Source of the DNA: UBA1447 sp964612185
GTDB taxonomy: Bacteria > Bacillota > Clostridia > Oscillospirales > Acutalibacteraceae
DNA: 64,000 nt
Reading direction: 5' to 3'
Assembly: GCA_964612185.1 (NCBI GenBank)
Contig: CAZTCR010000011.1
Coordinates: 1 to 64,000 of the forward strand
Part shown: positions 16,609-24,728 of the stretch, piece after piece
Position numbering within the stretch: position 1 is the first letter of the stretch
Layout of the letters: the number at the start of each line of letters is the position of its first letter
Notes under the pieces: generated by a model
Told to the model about the DNA's origin: nothing
Databases searched by the model: none
Seen by the model: the letters and a program-made list of their open reading frames with translations, nothing else
Translations under genes and position numbers: made by a program

Positions 16609-17400
16609 TTATGATTCGTAATAGCTTCCCATCATGGCGGCTTGTTCATCAGCTGTCATGTCTGTGAGGAAATGCCTCACGGCGGCTTTGTTGCCGTCAC
16701 CCGCGACGATCGAACGCTTCTTACCGAGTTCTTCAACCGCTTCCGCTATAACATCTTCCGGCAGCATGGCCTTTTTCCTCGCCGCTTCCCCTGCGGGGCC
16801 GCCCGGCTGATTTTTAAGCCATGTCGGTGTGATGGTCGAACCGGCTGTGATTACGAGAACATCGACATTGGTTTTCGCGCATTCATACGCGACAGCCTCC
16901 GTCATTTTTAAGATATAAGCCTTCCCGGCGCCGTATTGGGCGATGTAGGGTGACGAAGTAATGCCTGTGAGCGACGAGATGTTGATGATCGCGCCTCTGT
17001 CCTGCTTGGCGAAGATGGCAAGATAATGGTACATGAATTTCATGAAGGAAATGACATTCACATTCATCATTCTCCAATGGTCTTCCCACGGCATATTTTG
17101 TACTTTGCCGAATTGGTGGCTGCACGCCACATAGGACATAAAGCCCATATCCAACGCATCCGTTACTTTTGTGACGGTTTCCACGCAGCCGTCCACCGCG
17201 AAGTCGGCACGGACAACCTTGTGAGCAACCCCGTATTTTTTGCTGATTTCTTTGCCGAGATCCCTGAGCATTTCCTCGCGCCGGCCGACAAGCACAACAT
17301 TCATGCCTCTCTCTGCAATGGCTTCCGCCATGCACTGACCCATACCTTCCGTGGCGCCGAGGACAACGCCCCATTCACCGTATTTTTCTTTCCAGTTCAT
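16609..17400 (-). CDS. Short-chain dehydrogenase/reductase
   Basis: A 263-residue SDR of the type that includes 17-beta-hydroxysteroid and 3-ketoacyl reductases. Seen: LGATEGMGQCMAEA (nucleotide site, near residues 14-27), VGRREE (NADP-favouring basic residues after strand 2), INISSLTG with the catalytic serine and QYGAGKAY with the Y-x3-K pair. ATG 17400 is chosen over 17418 because GGAGG lies 7 bases upstream. It is flanked by a second SDR and the MFS transporter on the same strand, with a spacing of 32 bases to the latter. Substrate unknown. Confidence 0.82.
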   Translation of the reverse strand: MNWKEKYGEWGVVLGATEGMGQCMAEAIAERGMNVVLVGRREEMLRDLGKEISKKYGVAHKVVRADFAVDGCVETVTKVTDALDMGFMSYVACSHQFGKVQNMPWEDHWRMMNVNVISFMKFMYHYLAIFAKQDRGAIINISSLTGITSSPYIAQYGAGKAYILKMTEAVAYECAKTNVDVLVITAGSTITPTWLKNQPGGPAGEAARKKAMLPEDVIAEAVEELGKKRSIVAGDGNKAAVRHFLTDMTADEQAAMMGSYYES

Positions 17401-17432
17401 TTCAGCACCTCCAAACATTATTTTCTGCGTGT

Positions 17433-18863
17433 TTATTCCGCTACTTTTTCCGCCGCTTCTTCCGCCGTTTTTCTGTCCGCTATAAGTTTTTCACCTTTCT
17501 TGAGCGCGCCGAGCGCACATGCGAAAATGATGAGGCAGAAAACAATGGCAATAGTGAAAGTGACGGTGTAGCTCGATAGCTTCGCTACTGTCGGCACGAT
17601 AAATACCGCGGTCGAACCGAACAGGGCGACGATAGCCATGACAACGCCGTAAATTGCGCTGAAATTCTTTCCGCCGAAGGTTTGCCGGACAAGGATGGGC
17701 ATCAGTGTGCCCGAAATGGCAGCCATCGAACCGATCAAAAACGCGCCGATGAAAGCTACCGCTTTCGCGTCTATGTTATTGTCGGCAACAATCAGACCCA
17801 GGAAGCCCGCGATTTCAACAAAAACACCGATGCCGATGGTTTTCTTGAGGCCGATTTTATCGTTGAGAAGGCCGTAGAGCAGCCGGAAAACGATTCCGCC
17901 CAGAAGAATGGCCGAAACGACATAGGAAGCGTTTGCCCCGAGGCCGATTGCCGCGCCGAAATTACCCGCGACATTCATATGCGTGGCGTTGTACGCGACC
18001 AGGGAAGCGGCGACCACAATCATGATAAACGCCGAACTGCGGAACGCTTTTTTGGCGTCCATGCCGGCACCCGCCGCAGCCGGGCTGTTTTTCGCCGCGA
18101 GCGCTTTGAGCACTTCGGCGTCATCAGCGCCCAGAGGAGCCAACCCCTTATCTTCGGGTTTCATACGGCATAGGAAGATAACACACAGCGAGATGACAAG
18201 GGAGATAGCGGCGATCGTGATATAAGAGCCGCTCCAACCCCAGTTTTTGACAAAAACTTTAGCGATAATGGGGTTGACCGCCATACCCGCTATATAAGCA
18301 CTCGCGGTTGAAATACCCATGGCGAGGCCGAGATGCTTGCGAAACCAGTTGCCGATCATAACAGGGGCGGGCAGGAACCAGATAATAGCCGTGGAGATGC
18401 CGAGCACGATTCCCGCGGCGTACCATTGCCATAGCTGCGTGAAGGTGGACATCAGCGCGAATGTGCCGACGGTAACGATCGTCCCGACGAGCAGTATCGC
18501 CCGGATGTCAAACTTTTTCAGAATCTTGTTGACGAAGAAAATGGTAAGGCCTGTGACAATTCCCTGGAGAACCATATACATGGCGAAGTTCGGCGTCGCG
18601 TAGGTAATATACTGCTTTTCGGCATAAGCCGCGGCTTGTTCTTCTGCCTGTGATGTTTGCGCGCCTCCGGCAACAAGCTCGTCATATTTCGTGTCATATG
18701 CTGTTTTATAAGCGCCTTCGACAAACTCAAGATTTCGGTCGGAACACACAGCTGTGATAAAGGACGCCGATGTGTTGGACATAACACCGATACCCGCCAC
18801 CTGCAGCAGGCAGCACGCGATAAGGATAATCCAGGCGTAATGGAGTTTTCCGGTTTTCATCAT
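17433..18863 (-). CDS. MFS transporter (oxalate/formate antiporter-like)
   Basis: A 476-residue major facilitator with about 12 hydrophobic helices, nearest in style to the OFA/monocarboxylate group (opening KLHYAWIILIACCLLQ; NWFRKHLGLAMGIS between helices). Unusual: about 55 polar residues (roughly 38-95, rich in A, E, K and Y) between the first and second helices, predicted outside the cell. The C-terminus is rich in A and E. Its ATG overlaps the preceding SGNH gene's stop (TAATG), so the two are coupled. BaiG-type bile-acid importers are also MFS proteins, but I cannot assign a substrate. Confidence 0.82.
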   Translation of the reverse strand: MMKTGKLHYAWIILIACCLLQVAGIGVMSNTSASFITAVCSDRNLEFVEGAYKTAYDTKYDELVAGGAQTSQAEEQAAAYAEKQYITYATPNFAMYMVLQGIVTGLTIFFVNKILKKFDIRAILLVGTIVTVGTFALMSTFTQLWQWYAAGIVLGISTAIIWFLPAPVMIGNWFRKHLGLAMGISTASAYIAGMAVNPIIAKVFVKNWGWSGSYITIAAISLVISLCVIFLCRMKPEDKGLAPLGADDAEVLKALAAKNSPAAAGAGMDAKKAFRSSAFIMIVVAASLVAYNATHMNVAGNFGAAIGLGANASYVVSAILLGGIVFRLLYGLLNDKIGLKKTIGIGVFVEIAGFLGLIVADNNIDAKAVAFIGAFLIGSMAAISGTLMPILVRQTFGGKNFSAIYGVVMAIVALFGSTAVFIVPTVAKLSSYTVTFTIAIVFCLIIFACALGALKKGEKLIADRKTAEEAAEKVAE

Positions 18864-20176
18864 TAATTCTCCTTCTGTTTGGATTCTTGTTTCGGATTTT
18901 TTTCGACCGATTCCGCGTAGTATGCACGGGTAGGGTAAATCGCGTAAATGATTTCTGTTTTCTCCCCGTTGGAGAAAACTTTCGCGGTGTTCGGAAAATT
19001 GTTTTCAACCGCGAACGCGATAGCCGGCCTGCCCGGATCGTCTGCTTCGTTTAACAGGCCGCCAAGTTTAATGCCTTCCTGATTGAAGACCGAGACCGTT
19101 CCGTTTTCAACTTTAAAGAATACCGACTGGTTGATTTCGAGCGCTTTTGCTGCTTGCGCGTTCTCAACGGCGACCTCGACTGTTTTCAGCGGATAGAATT
19201 TCAACCCCATCGCTTCGCCCGTGAACCACTCGTTATATTCATCGAGTTCACCGCTTGAAAAATTATCCGGCTGAACGGCCAAATCGGTCTCTCCGCCTTC
19301 GGTCAGCGCCCTGGTTAACGCGTCTTCTTTTTCCTGAGCCTCCTTTTCTTCATTTGTCAGGTCTTGCATGGTTTTTATAACGCCGGGTGTCTCCTCGCAC
19401 TGATATTGCGGATAAGCTTTAATCAGCGTGTCATACAAAACCCTGTAAATGGTGATGTGACCGAAATCCGTCAAATGCATATCCTTATTTTTAATGTGCG
19501 TAAGTTCGTTTTTGCCCTTGTAGTTTTTGAAAGTGTTTTCGATATCGGCGAGGAGAAAACCGTGCCCGGTTTGATTTTCGGCGATAATTTCATTAAGCAT
19601 ATCCAAAAACCTGCCCATCGGCCGGCCAATGACTCTGTATAATTTATTTTTCAAGGTATTGAACGGGTTATAAACATTATGAACGATGATGATGGCCTCC
19701 GGATTGAGCTCTTTCATTTTCAAGAGAATTGCCGGAAATTCTTTCTTAAAAATCTCAACGCCCGCCGCGGCGTCTTCCTTGGTCTTTTTGCCGAGCAGTT
19801 CTTTAAGGGTCTTCAGCCCGGCTAATTTGTCGGTCTTAAACTTTTTGGCGATCTCTTTCATCGTTTTCGCGCCGAGGGGCCCTAAACCGAGTGCCCTGGT
19901 AAAAGCCATCAGAAAAGCGACCAGGACATTGTTCCCGCCTACCGACATCACGACGATTTCCGCGTCTTTCAGGTGCTGGATTTTGACCTCGTCGGTTGTC
20001 AGGCAATTCAAAATAATCGTTGAGTTAGCGCCCGTGATGAAATCGAGGGCGGCCGGCTTGTTCAAACGCCTGGCAAGGAGGTTCGTGTAGGAATTTACCC
20101 TGATCTTCATTTTGTATGAGCAACCAACGCTGTCCCCGTATAAGACAACCTTGGGAATGGCATCTGTTTGATCCAT
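18863..20176 (-). CDS. SGNH/GDSL-type hydrolase
   Basis: A 437-residue protein with an N-terminal SGNH esterase/lipase-type domain. Block I is YGDSVG (nucleophile Ser at about 16), block III SVGGNN near residue 80 and block V DMHLTDFGH near 235, completing the Ser-Gly-Asn-His set. After residue about 265 comes a linker rich in E and a C-terminal region of unknown fold ending in a charged tail. No signal peptide, so the enzyme appears cytoplasmic, unlike many GDSL esterases. It could deacylate or transfer an acyl group from the carrier protein or product; that is inference from neighbours. A possible promoter lies at 20240-20268. Confidence 0.75.
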   Translation of the reverse strand: MDQTDAIPKVVLYGDSVGCSYKMKIRVNSYTNLLARRLNKPAALDFITGANSTIILNCLTTDEVKIQHLKDAEIVVMSVGGNNVLVAFLMAFTRALGLGPLGAKTMKEIAKKFKTDKLAGLKTLKELLGKKTKEDAAAGVEIFKKEFPAILLKMKELNPEAIIIVHNVYNPFNTLKNKLYRVIGRPMGRFLDMLNEIIAENQTGHGFLLADIENTFKNYKGKNELTHIKNKDMHLTDFGHITIYRVLYDTLIKAYPQYQCEETPGVIKTMQDLTNEEKEAQEKEDALTRALTEGGETDLAVQPDNFSSGELDEYNEWFTGEAMGLKFYPLKTVEVAVENAQAAKALEINQSVFFKVENGTVSVFNQEGIKLGGLLNEADDPGRPAIAFAVENNFPNTAKVFSNGEKTEIIYAIYPTRAYYAESVEKNPKQESKQKEN

Positions 20177-20239
20177 ATTAGTTCACTACCTTTCGAATAT
20201 ATAATTAATTGTATATTTTTCTATTTGCAAGCCTTCTAA

Positions 20240-20268
20240 ATCTTATCACTGTTTATACTATATCGCAA
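20240..20268 (-). promoter_or_regulatory. Possible promoter for the SGNH-MFS-dehydrogenase genes
   Basis: On the minus strand TTGCGA (20268-20263), a 17-base spacer and TAAGAT (20245-20240), about 64 bases from the SGNH start, in an A+T-rich gap of 143 bases after the transferase gene. Both boxes deviate from consensus. Confidence 0.4.
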
Positions 20269-20319
20269 CTGATTTATGCAGAAATTCAAAAAACACACTT
20301 GAAAAAACAAATGCGGGTT

Positions 20320-20904
20320 TTATTGTCCGGTGCAAACACTGACCATATAGTTCGTTGAAAAACGGGTCGTGCGCACAACACATGTTTCGTCGATATCTTT
20401 TTTTAAATCCTTGACGCCTGTGCCCAAATATTTTATAAAGCTCTCTTTTGCGGTCCATGTTTTGAAAAACTGTTCTCTGCGTCTGTCCGGCGGCAGGGAG
20501 AAAAACAGCGCTTGCTCCTTTTCGGTAAAGGCGCGTTTTGCCAGGCGATCAAAGTCGCGTTCCTTCATCAGCTGGATGTCTATGCCCACCGGTTTGTCGC
20601 ACACGGCGCAAATCACCGCATTGCCCGAATGGCTGATGTTAAAATGCACATCCGGATAACCGGCGGTGTAGGGTTTGCCGGACTCTTCGACCTCAAAGCT
20701 GATAGCTGCCATAACTATCCCGAACACTTTTTCAATCGCGAGTTTTGCCAGCCAATAGCCCGTCAGGGACAGGTCTTTATCCGTTTTAATTCTCATCCGG
20801 TTGAGCTGTTCCTGTTTTTTCCTGTCCGCGAAAAGGGAAAGCGTATCATAGGCGGAATCGGGTATTTCCGATTTTAGCTCGATGAGGAATATCCGGGGTT
20901 CCAT
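20320..20904 (-). CDS. Sfp-type 4'-phosphopantetheinyl transferase
   Basis: A 194-residue transferase that moves phosphopantetheine from CoA to a carrier-protein serine. Family motifs: FNISHSGN (near residue 87), PVGIDIQ (near 105, Mg-binding Asp) and FFKTWTAKESFIKYLGTG (near 147-164, the W-KE signature). It is somewhat shorter than Sfp (224 residues). ATG 20904 has GGAGG 7 bases upstream, so it is preferred to the upstream start at 20946. It is the first gene of the minus-strand cluster and probably activates the carrier protein at 15299-15526. Confidence 0.88.
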   Translation of the reverse strand: MEPRIFLIELKSEIPDSAYDTLSLFADRKKQEQLNRMRIKTDKDLSLTGYWLAKLAIEKVFGIVMAAISFEVEESGKPYTAGYPDVHFNISHSGNAVICAVCDKPVGIDIQLMKERDFDRLAKRAFTEKEQALFFSLPPDRRREQFFKTWTAKESFIKYLGTGVKDLKKDIDETCVVRTTRFSTNYMVSVCTGQ

Positions 20905-20936
20905 AATTTTGCCTCCGTCACCATATAACCGTTGCG

Positions 20937-20993
20937 TCACTGCCAATAAAACATATACTTTTCCATCGCGTCCATGAGCGCTTTGATGTCTTC
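20937..20993 (-). pseudogene. 3' remnant of a third URO-D-like gene
   Basis: The minus strand here reads EDIKALMDAMEKYMFYWQ then stop. It matches the C-terminus of the complete URO-D-like gene ending at 22477 (ENVKALMDAMEKYMHYWS) except at a few residues. The remnant begins within the last codons of the DUF4143 ATPase gene, so nothing remains of its 5' part. Central bases are identical between the copies and the flanks differ mainly at codon third positions, as expected of paralogues. Confidence 0.8.
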
Positions 20994-22287
20994 AAAGACA
21001 GAAAGCGGCATACAGCGGCACTGTTTTTTTGCCGTCTTTAAAACCGAAGTTTTTGGCGGTAACCTTTATGGCGTATGCGGGTTTATACCTGTCGATGTAG
21101 ATGTTGAGACTTTTTGCCTTCGTATTATCAGCCGATTTAACTTCGACGGGGATGATTTTACCTTCGCGCTGAATAACAAAATCAACCTCGGCACCCCTTT
21201 CAGACTCCCAGTAATAACTTATATATCCGGATGCCTTTAACTGATTGCAGATATAATTCTCAACCATACCGCCTTTAAAGTCGTTGAGTTCATCGGATGC
21301 ATATAAAACATCACCGGGGACAAGCTCTTTCTTGGCGCCCAGCAGACCGGTGTCGGAAACATAAATCTTGAAGGCGTCGATATCACGATAGTTTTCAAGT
21401 GGTTTTTTCACATTTTCAACCCGATAAACCCGGCTGACGATACCGGAGAGCGTAAGCCATTCGATCGCGTTTTCAAATTCCGCCGCCCTGGCTCCTTTTT
21501 TAATCAGCTTATATTGAAACCTGGTATTTTTTTTTGATAGCTGGACGGTAATATTATCATAAGCCAAGCGTGTTTTTTTGATTTCATTTGTGTTGTTGTA
21601 CTTGCTCATGTCGTTGAGATAACTTGTTAATATCATCTCTTGCGTATGCCTGACCAGAATATAATCTTGCGTGCGGATAAAATTGTCCACACAGTCCGGC
21701 ATACCGCCGACAACAAGAAACTCACGGTAATACCGCATGGCAGATTCATGCAAAACACCCGGCATCGGTGTGTCTTTTTCAAAACATTGATGGATTTGAC
21801 TGACCAAATTTTCTTCACCGCAAGCCAGTAAAAATTCTTCCATATCCATCGGATAAAGTGTCTTTATATCGACCTTGCCGACGGGGAAAGAAAAGTTCGA
21901 TCTGTTAACCGCAACGCCAAGCAAACTCCCGGCTACAACGATATGGTAATCCGGCGCGTTTTCATAAAAATATTTGAGAGAGGAAAGCGCCCTTTCACAA
22001 AGCTGAACCTCATCAAAAACGATCAGGGTTTTTCCCTTTATAATTGTTTGCCCGGCAAGATGTGATAAAATCGGAATTAAATAGCCCGGCTCGATGCTTT
22101 CATCAAATGTTTGAATTAGAGCCGGATTGGTTTCAAAATTGAAATAGGCAACATTCTCATAATGAATACGCCCGAACTCCAACACGGAATATGTTTTGCC
22201 GACTTGCCTTGCACCTTGCAGAATCAAGGGCTTGCGATACGGACTGCGCTTCCATTCGATCAGGTATTCGGTAATCTTTCTGTACAT
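20992..22287 (-). CDS. AAA+ ATPase with C-terminal DUF4143
   Basis: A 431-residue member of the archaeal/bacterial AAA_14-DUF4143 family, found sporadically in bacteria and suspected to be selfish or defence-like. Walker A is LQGARQVGKTYS (near residues 24-35), Walker B TLIVFDEVQ (near 88-96). The C-terminal part has a nuclease-like ERGAEVDFVI...IIPVEVKSA pattern (D-x-EVK), present in many DUF4143 proteins. ATG 22287 is chosen from the usual family opening (MYRKITEYLIEWK); an in-frame ATG at 22332 is also possible. The gene has landed on the end of a duplicated URO-D gene and overlaps the remnant at 20937-20993. Confidence 0.82.
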   Translation of the reverse strand: MYRKITEYLIEWKRSPYRKPLILQGARQVGKTYSVLEFGRIHYENVAYFNFETNPALIQTFDESIEPGYLIPILSHLAGQTIIKGKTLIVFDEVQLCERALSSLKYFYENAPDYHIVVAGSLLGVAVNRSNFSFPVGKVDIKTLYPMDMEEFLLACGEENLVSQIHQCFEKDTPMPGVLHESAMRYYREFLVVGGMPDCVDNFIRTQDYILVRHTQEMILTSYLNDMSKYNNTNEIKKTRLAYDNITVQLSKKNTRFQYKLIKKGARAAEFENAIEWLTLSGIVSRVYRVENVKKPLENYRDIDAFKIYVSDTGLLGAKKELVPGDVLYASDELNDFKGGMVENYICNQLKASGYISYYWESERGAEVDFVIQREGKIIPVEVKSADNTKAKSLNIYIDRYKPAYAIKVTAKNFGFKDGKKTVPLYAAFCL

Positions 22288-22366
22288 AACATCACGGCTT
22301 TCTTTCGATGATGACAACAGAATATCACACATTCATGTAAAAAACAAGCAATATTTATAAATTTAT

Positions 22367-22417
22367 CACACTAAACGACACGAATAATTTTGAAAAGTAC
22401 ACACAAATCGACACGAA
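22367..22417. repeat. 18-bp direct repeat upstream of the DUF4143 ATPase
   Basis: CACACTAAACGACACGAA at 22367-22384 recurs as CACACAAATCGACACGAA at 22400-22417 (16 of 18 match, 33 bases apart). It lies between the ATPase start and the end of the URO-D gene. The spacing of three helical turns would suit a repressor or activator site; no protein is known to bind it. Confidence 0.6.
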
Positions 22418-22476
22418 GCGCATAAACAGGTGGAATAGCGGCTGCCAACCAAACACAATATAGCGAAAATAATACG

Positions 22477-23508
22477 CTAACTCCAGTAATGCATATATTT
22501 TTCCATCGCGTCCATGAGCGCTTTGACATTTTCAAGCGGGACGCCGGGATACAGCCCGTAAATCATCATCAGCCCACCCTGCCGGGTGGACAGCTTTTCA
22601 ACTTCTTCGCGGATCAACGCGTCAATTTGCGCGGGTGTTCCGCCGAAGGTGATGTTCTGCCGGTCAATATCCAGGTCGATGCAGGTTTTGCCGGCAAAGT
22701 GGTCTTTAATCCAGTCAATGCCGTTGACCAAATCCTGCAGATTGAGGATATCTACTCCGCCGTCCACCAAATCGTCCGCAAGGGTGCGGATATCGCCGTC
22801 GGAATGCATATGCACCAAAATGCCGTTATCTCTGGCGGGTTTCATCAACCGCTGATAGGACGGCTTAAGGTATTTACGCAGCAGCGCCGGTGAAATCATC
22901 GGGCCGGTCTGCATGCCCAAGTCCTCCGGATAACCGATCATGTCGTAGCCGATTTTTGCCCATTTTTCCACAAAGTAATAGTTATACTCCTCCAGCATCT
23001 TGATGAGTTTCACCAGATTTTGGTCCTCATCCGCCATGTCATACAAAAGCTTTTCGTACCCGCACACATCGGACATCCGCAGAAAGGTGTGCCCGTGTTC
23101 GAGCGAAGCCGTCATAAAATGACCGGTTGCCTTCGCGAGTGCCACTTTGATTTTCTCATTTTTTACATTGATTTTCGGCAGAGGCGGCAGTCGGTAGCTG
23201 TCAAAGTTTTCCCAGGTGTCCAGCGGCCGCTTGATGATAACCCCGCGGATACCGTCGATGGCCTCCTGCCACACACAGCCGAAATCGTCCGTGAAGGTGC
23301 GTCCGGCATAAAGGCTGCCGGGCGTCTCTTCTATTTCTTTTTGCGGCCGCTTGTATCCGGGGAAAAGCTTCGGGTGGCTTTCAAGCAGCTCATAAAGCGG
23401 CTCATGTTCATAATAATGCCAACAAGCTGCGGCGATGCTGAAGCTCATGGGGATATAATCCGGGCGTTCAAAGCGGATTGCGCGCAGTTTGTTCTCTCTG
23501 TCGGTCAA
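22477..23508 (-). CDS. Uroporphyrinogen decarboxylase-like (URO-D/MtaA fold) protein
   Basis: A 343-residue TIM-barrel protein of the URO-D superfamily, which holds haem-pathway decarboxylases and corrinoid methyltransferases (MtaA, CmuA). The barrel motifs are ILVHMHSDGDIRTLADDLVDGGVD-like (near residues 230-250) and CIDLDIDRQ near 282. It lacks the H-x-C zinc motif of MtaA at the HMHSDGD site and the N-terminal arginines of HemE are not evident, so the reaction is open. The start is TTG 23508, supported by GGGGGGAG just upstream. It is 27 bases after a paralogue. Clostridial relatives often sit beside sugar or glycoside genes. Confidence 0.75.
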   Translation of the reverse strand: MTDRENKLRAIRFERPDYIPMSFSIAAACWHYYEHEPLYELLESHPKLFPGYKRPQKEIEETPGSLYAGRTFTDDFGCVWQEAIDGIRGVIIKRPLDTWENFDSYRLPPLPKINVKNEKIKVALAKATGHFMTASLEHGHTFLRMSDVCGYEKLLYDMADEDQNLVKLIKMLEEYNYYFVEKWAKIGYDMIGYPEDLGMQTGPMISPALLRKYLKPSYQRLMKPARDNGILVHMHSDGDIRTLADDLVDGGVDILNLQDLVNGIDWIKDHFAGKTCIDLDIDRQNITFGGTPAQIDALIREEVEKLSTRQGGLMMIYGLYPGVPLENVKALMDAMEKYMHYWS

Positions 23509-23535
23509 ACGAAACTCCCCCCAAAGCTAATCAGT

Positions 23536-24492
23536 TCAGCCTTTGTAATGCCTGTATTTTTCCAGCGCGTCCAGCACCGCTACGATGTTCTCCAGCGGTA
23601 TTTCGTAATTCAGTTCGGCATTCAGCCCCAGCCCGCCCTGTGGCAGGTATAAGGCTTCCACGCATTCCCCCACATGGTCAAATATCCGGGAGCGGGTGGC
23701 AAAGGGGAACAACTGTCTGTCCAGGTCCAGGTTAATCGGAATTTTACCCTTGCAGACGCGCACCAGGTTGTCAAGCCCGTTCGCGCGGTACTGCGGGTTG
23801 ATCATATCCACCCCGCATTCGGCAAGGTCCGGCATAATCTCCCAAATGCAGCCGTCCGTGTGCATGTAAATAAGCGCGTCACTCTTTTTGGCTTTGACCA
23901 TGCCGTAGAGTTTTTTGTAACAGGGTTTCATGTATTTCCGCCATCTTTCGGGGCCAATCGCCAACCCCTTCTGCATACCCAGGTCGTCGCCGAAATAGGT
24001 GATTTCGCCAAGCCGCGGCAGAATAGCTTCCACCTGGCGGCAGTTGTATGCCAGCACTTTATCGATAAGGGTCTGTATAGCCGGCCCTTCCTCCGCGAAA
24101 TAGACCATAGCCGGTTCAAAGCCGCACAGGTCCAGCAGCCGCAGGTACATAAACCCGTGGGGGATGTGCCCGCCGCGGTCGGAAGGAATCACCAGGTCAA
24201 AGATATCCTGCTCGCTTTTGACAGGATGTCCTTTTACAATAGACTCCATACCTTCTTCAATGTTTTCCCAGACACAGCCCCATTCGTCCGTATAGGAACC
24301 GCTGTGATAGGATGGCGGCATGCTGATTTCGTTGAGGTCAACCTCCACACGGCCGAAAAACTGCGGGTATTCATCAATCACGCGCTGGAGCTCCGCGCCG
24401 TACTTTATCCATGCCGCAGGCAGCATGCCGACGGATATCGGCAGCGTTTCGGGGTAATCATAGGTCATTGTTTTTGCAAGCAGGCTTTTCAC
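23536..24492 (-). CDS. Uroporphyrinogen decarboxylase-like (URO-D/MtaA fold) protein
   Basis: A 318-residue paralogue of the next gene downstream; both share DEWGCVW/DDFGCVWQE-type segments, GDDLGMQKG/EDLGMQTG, the HTDG/HSDG motif and ...LDLDRQ. Catalytic identity is unknown for the same reasons: the metal motif reads IYMHTDGCIW, with no H-x-C. It starts with GTG 24492 preceded by GGAGGG at 6 bases. It is the first gene of the minus-strand pair and diverges from the DUF4143 gene at 24729, with 236 bases between. Confidence 0.75.
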   Translation of the reverse strand: MKSLLAKTMTYDYPETLPISVGMLPAAWIKYGAELQRVIDEYPQFFGRVEVDLNEISMPPSYHSGSYTDEWGCVWENIEEGMESIVKGHPVKSEQDIFDLVIPSDRGGHIPHGFMYLRLLDLCGFEPAMVYFAEEGPAIQTLIDKVLAYNCRQVEAILPRLGEITYFGDDLGMQKGLAIGPERWRKYMKPCYKKLYGMVKAKKSDALIYMHTDGCIWEIMPDLAECGVDMINPQYRANGLDNLVRVCKGKIPINLDLDRQLFPFATRSRIFDHVGECVEALYLPQGGLGLNAELNYEIPLENIVAVLDALEKYRHYKG

Positions 24493-24645
24493 AACAATCC
24501 CTCCGTTCTATCTATGATAGTGCCACAAAAGCACCCTTGTTTAATATCATCTGAAGAATAAATATGAAATATTCAGCGCGCTAAATGGTTTTGAGCAGGG
24601 GGTAATCGGTTCTTTCTATTCCAAAAACTCTGTGAAATACCGGAC

Positions 24646-24699
24646 TTTTGGGATTGTAATCCAAAAACTATTGAATTTTATGAAGTTTTGGGATATAAT
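24646..24699 (+). promoter_or_regulatory. Promoter with TTTTGGGAT-type operator for DUF4143 ATPase
   Basis: TTGAAT (24671-24676), a 17-base spacer and perfect TATAAT (24694-24699). Directly upstream is an imperfect palindrome TTTTGGGATTGTAATCCAAAA (24646-24666, the motif split here into its two halves: TTTTGGGATT and TAATCCAAAA). The left half recurs as TTTTGGGAT over the -10 box (24686-24694), and CCAAAAACT occurs again at 24621. These repeated half-sites suggest a local regulator. Confidence 0.65.
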
Positions 24700-24728
24700 A
24701 TCGCTAACAATGAAACGGAGGAGTCACA

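Noticed and set aside
20937..22530. Interpretation of the two similar URO-D ends as attachment-site repeats of an integrative element
   Set aside because: The two copies differ mostly at synonymous and conservative codon positions, there is no recombinase between them, and two URO-D paralogues already lie in tandem. A paralogue remnant explains the data better.
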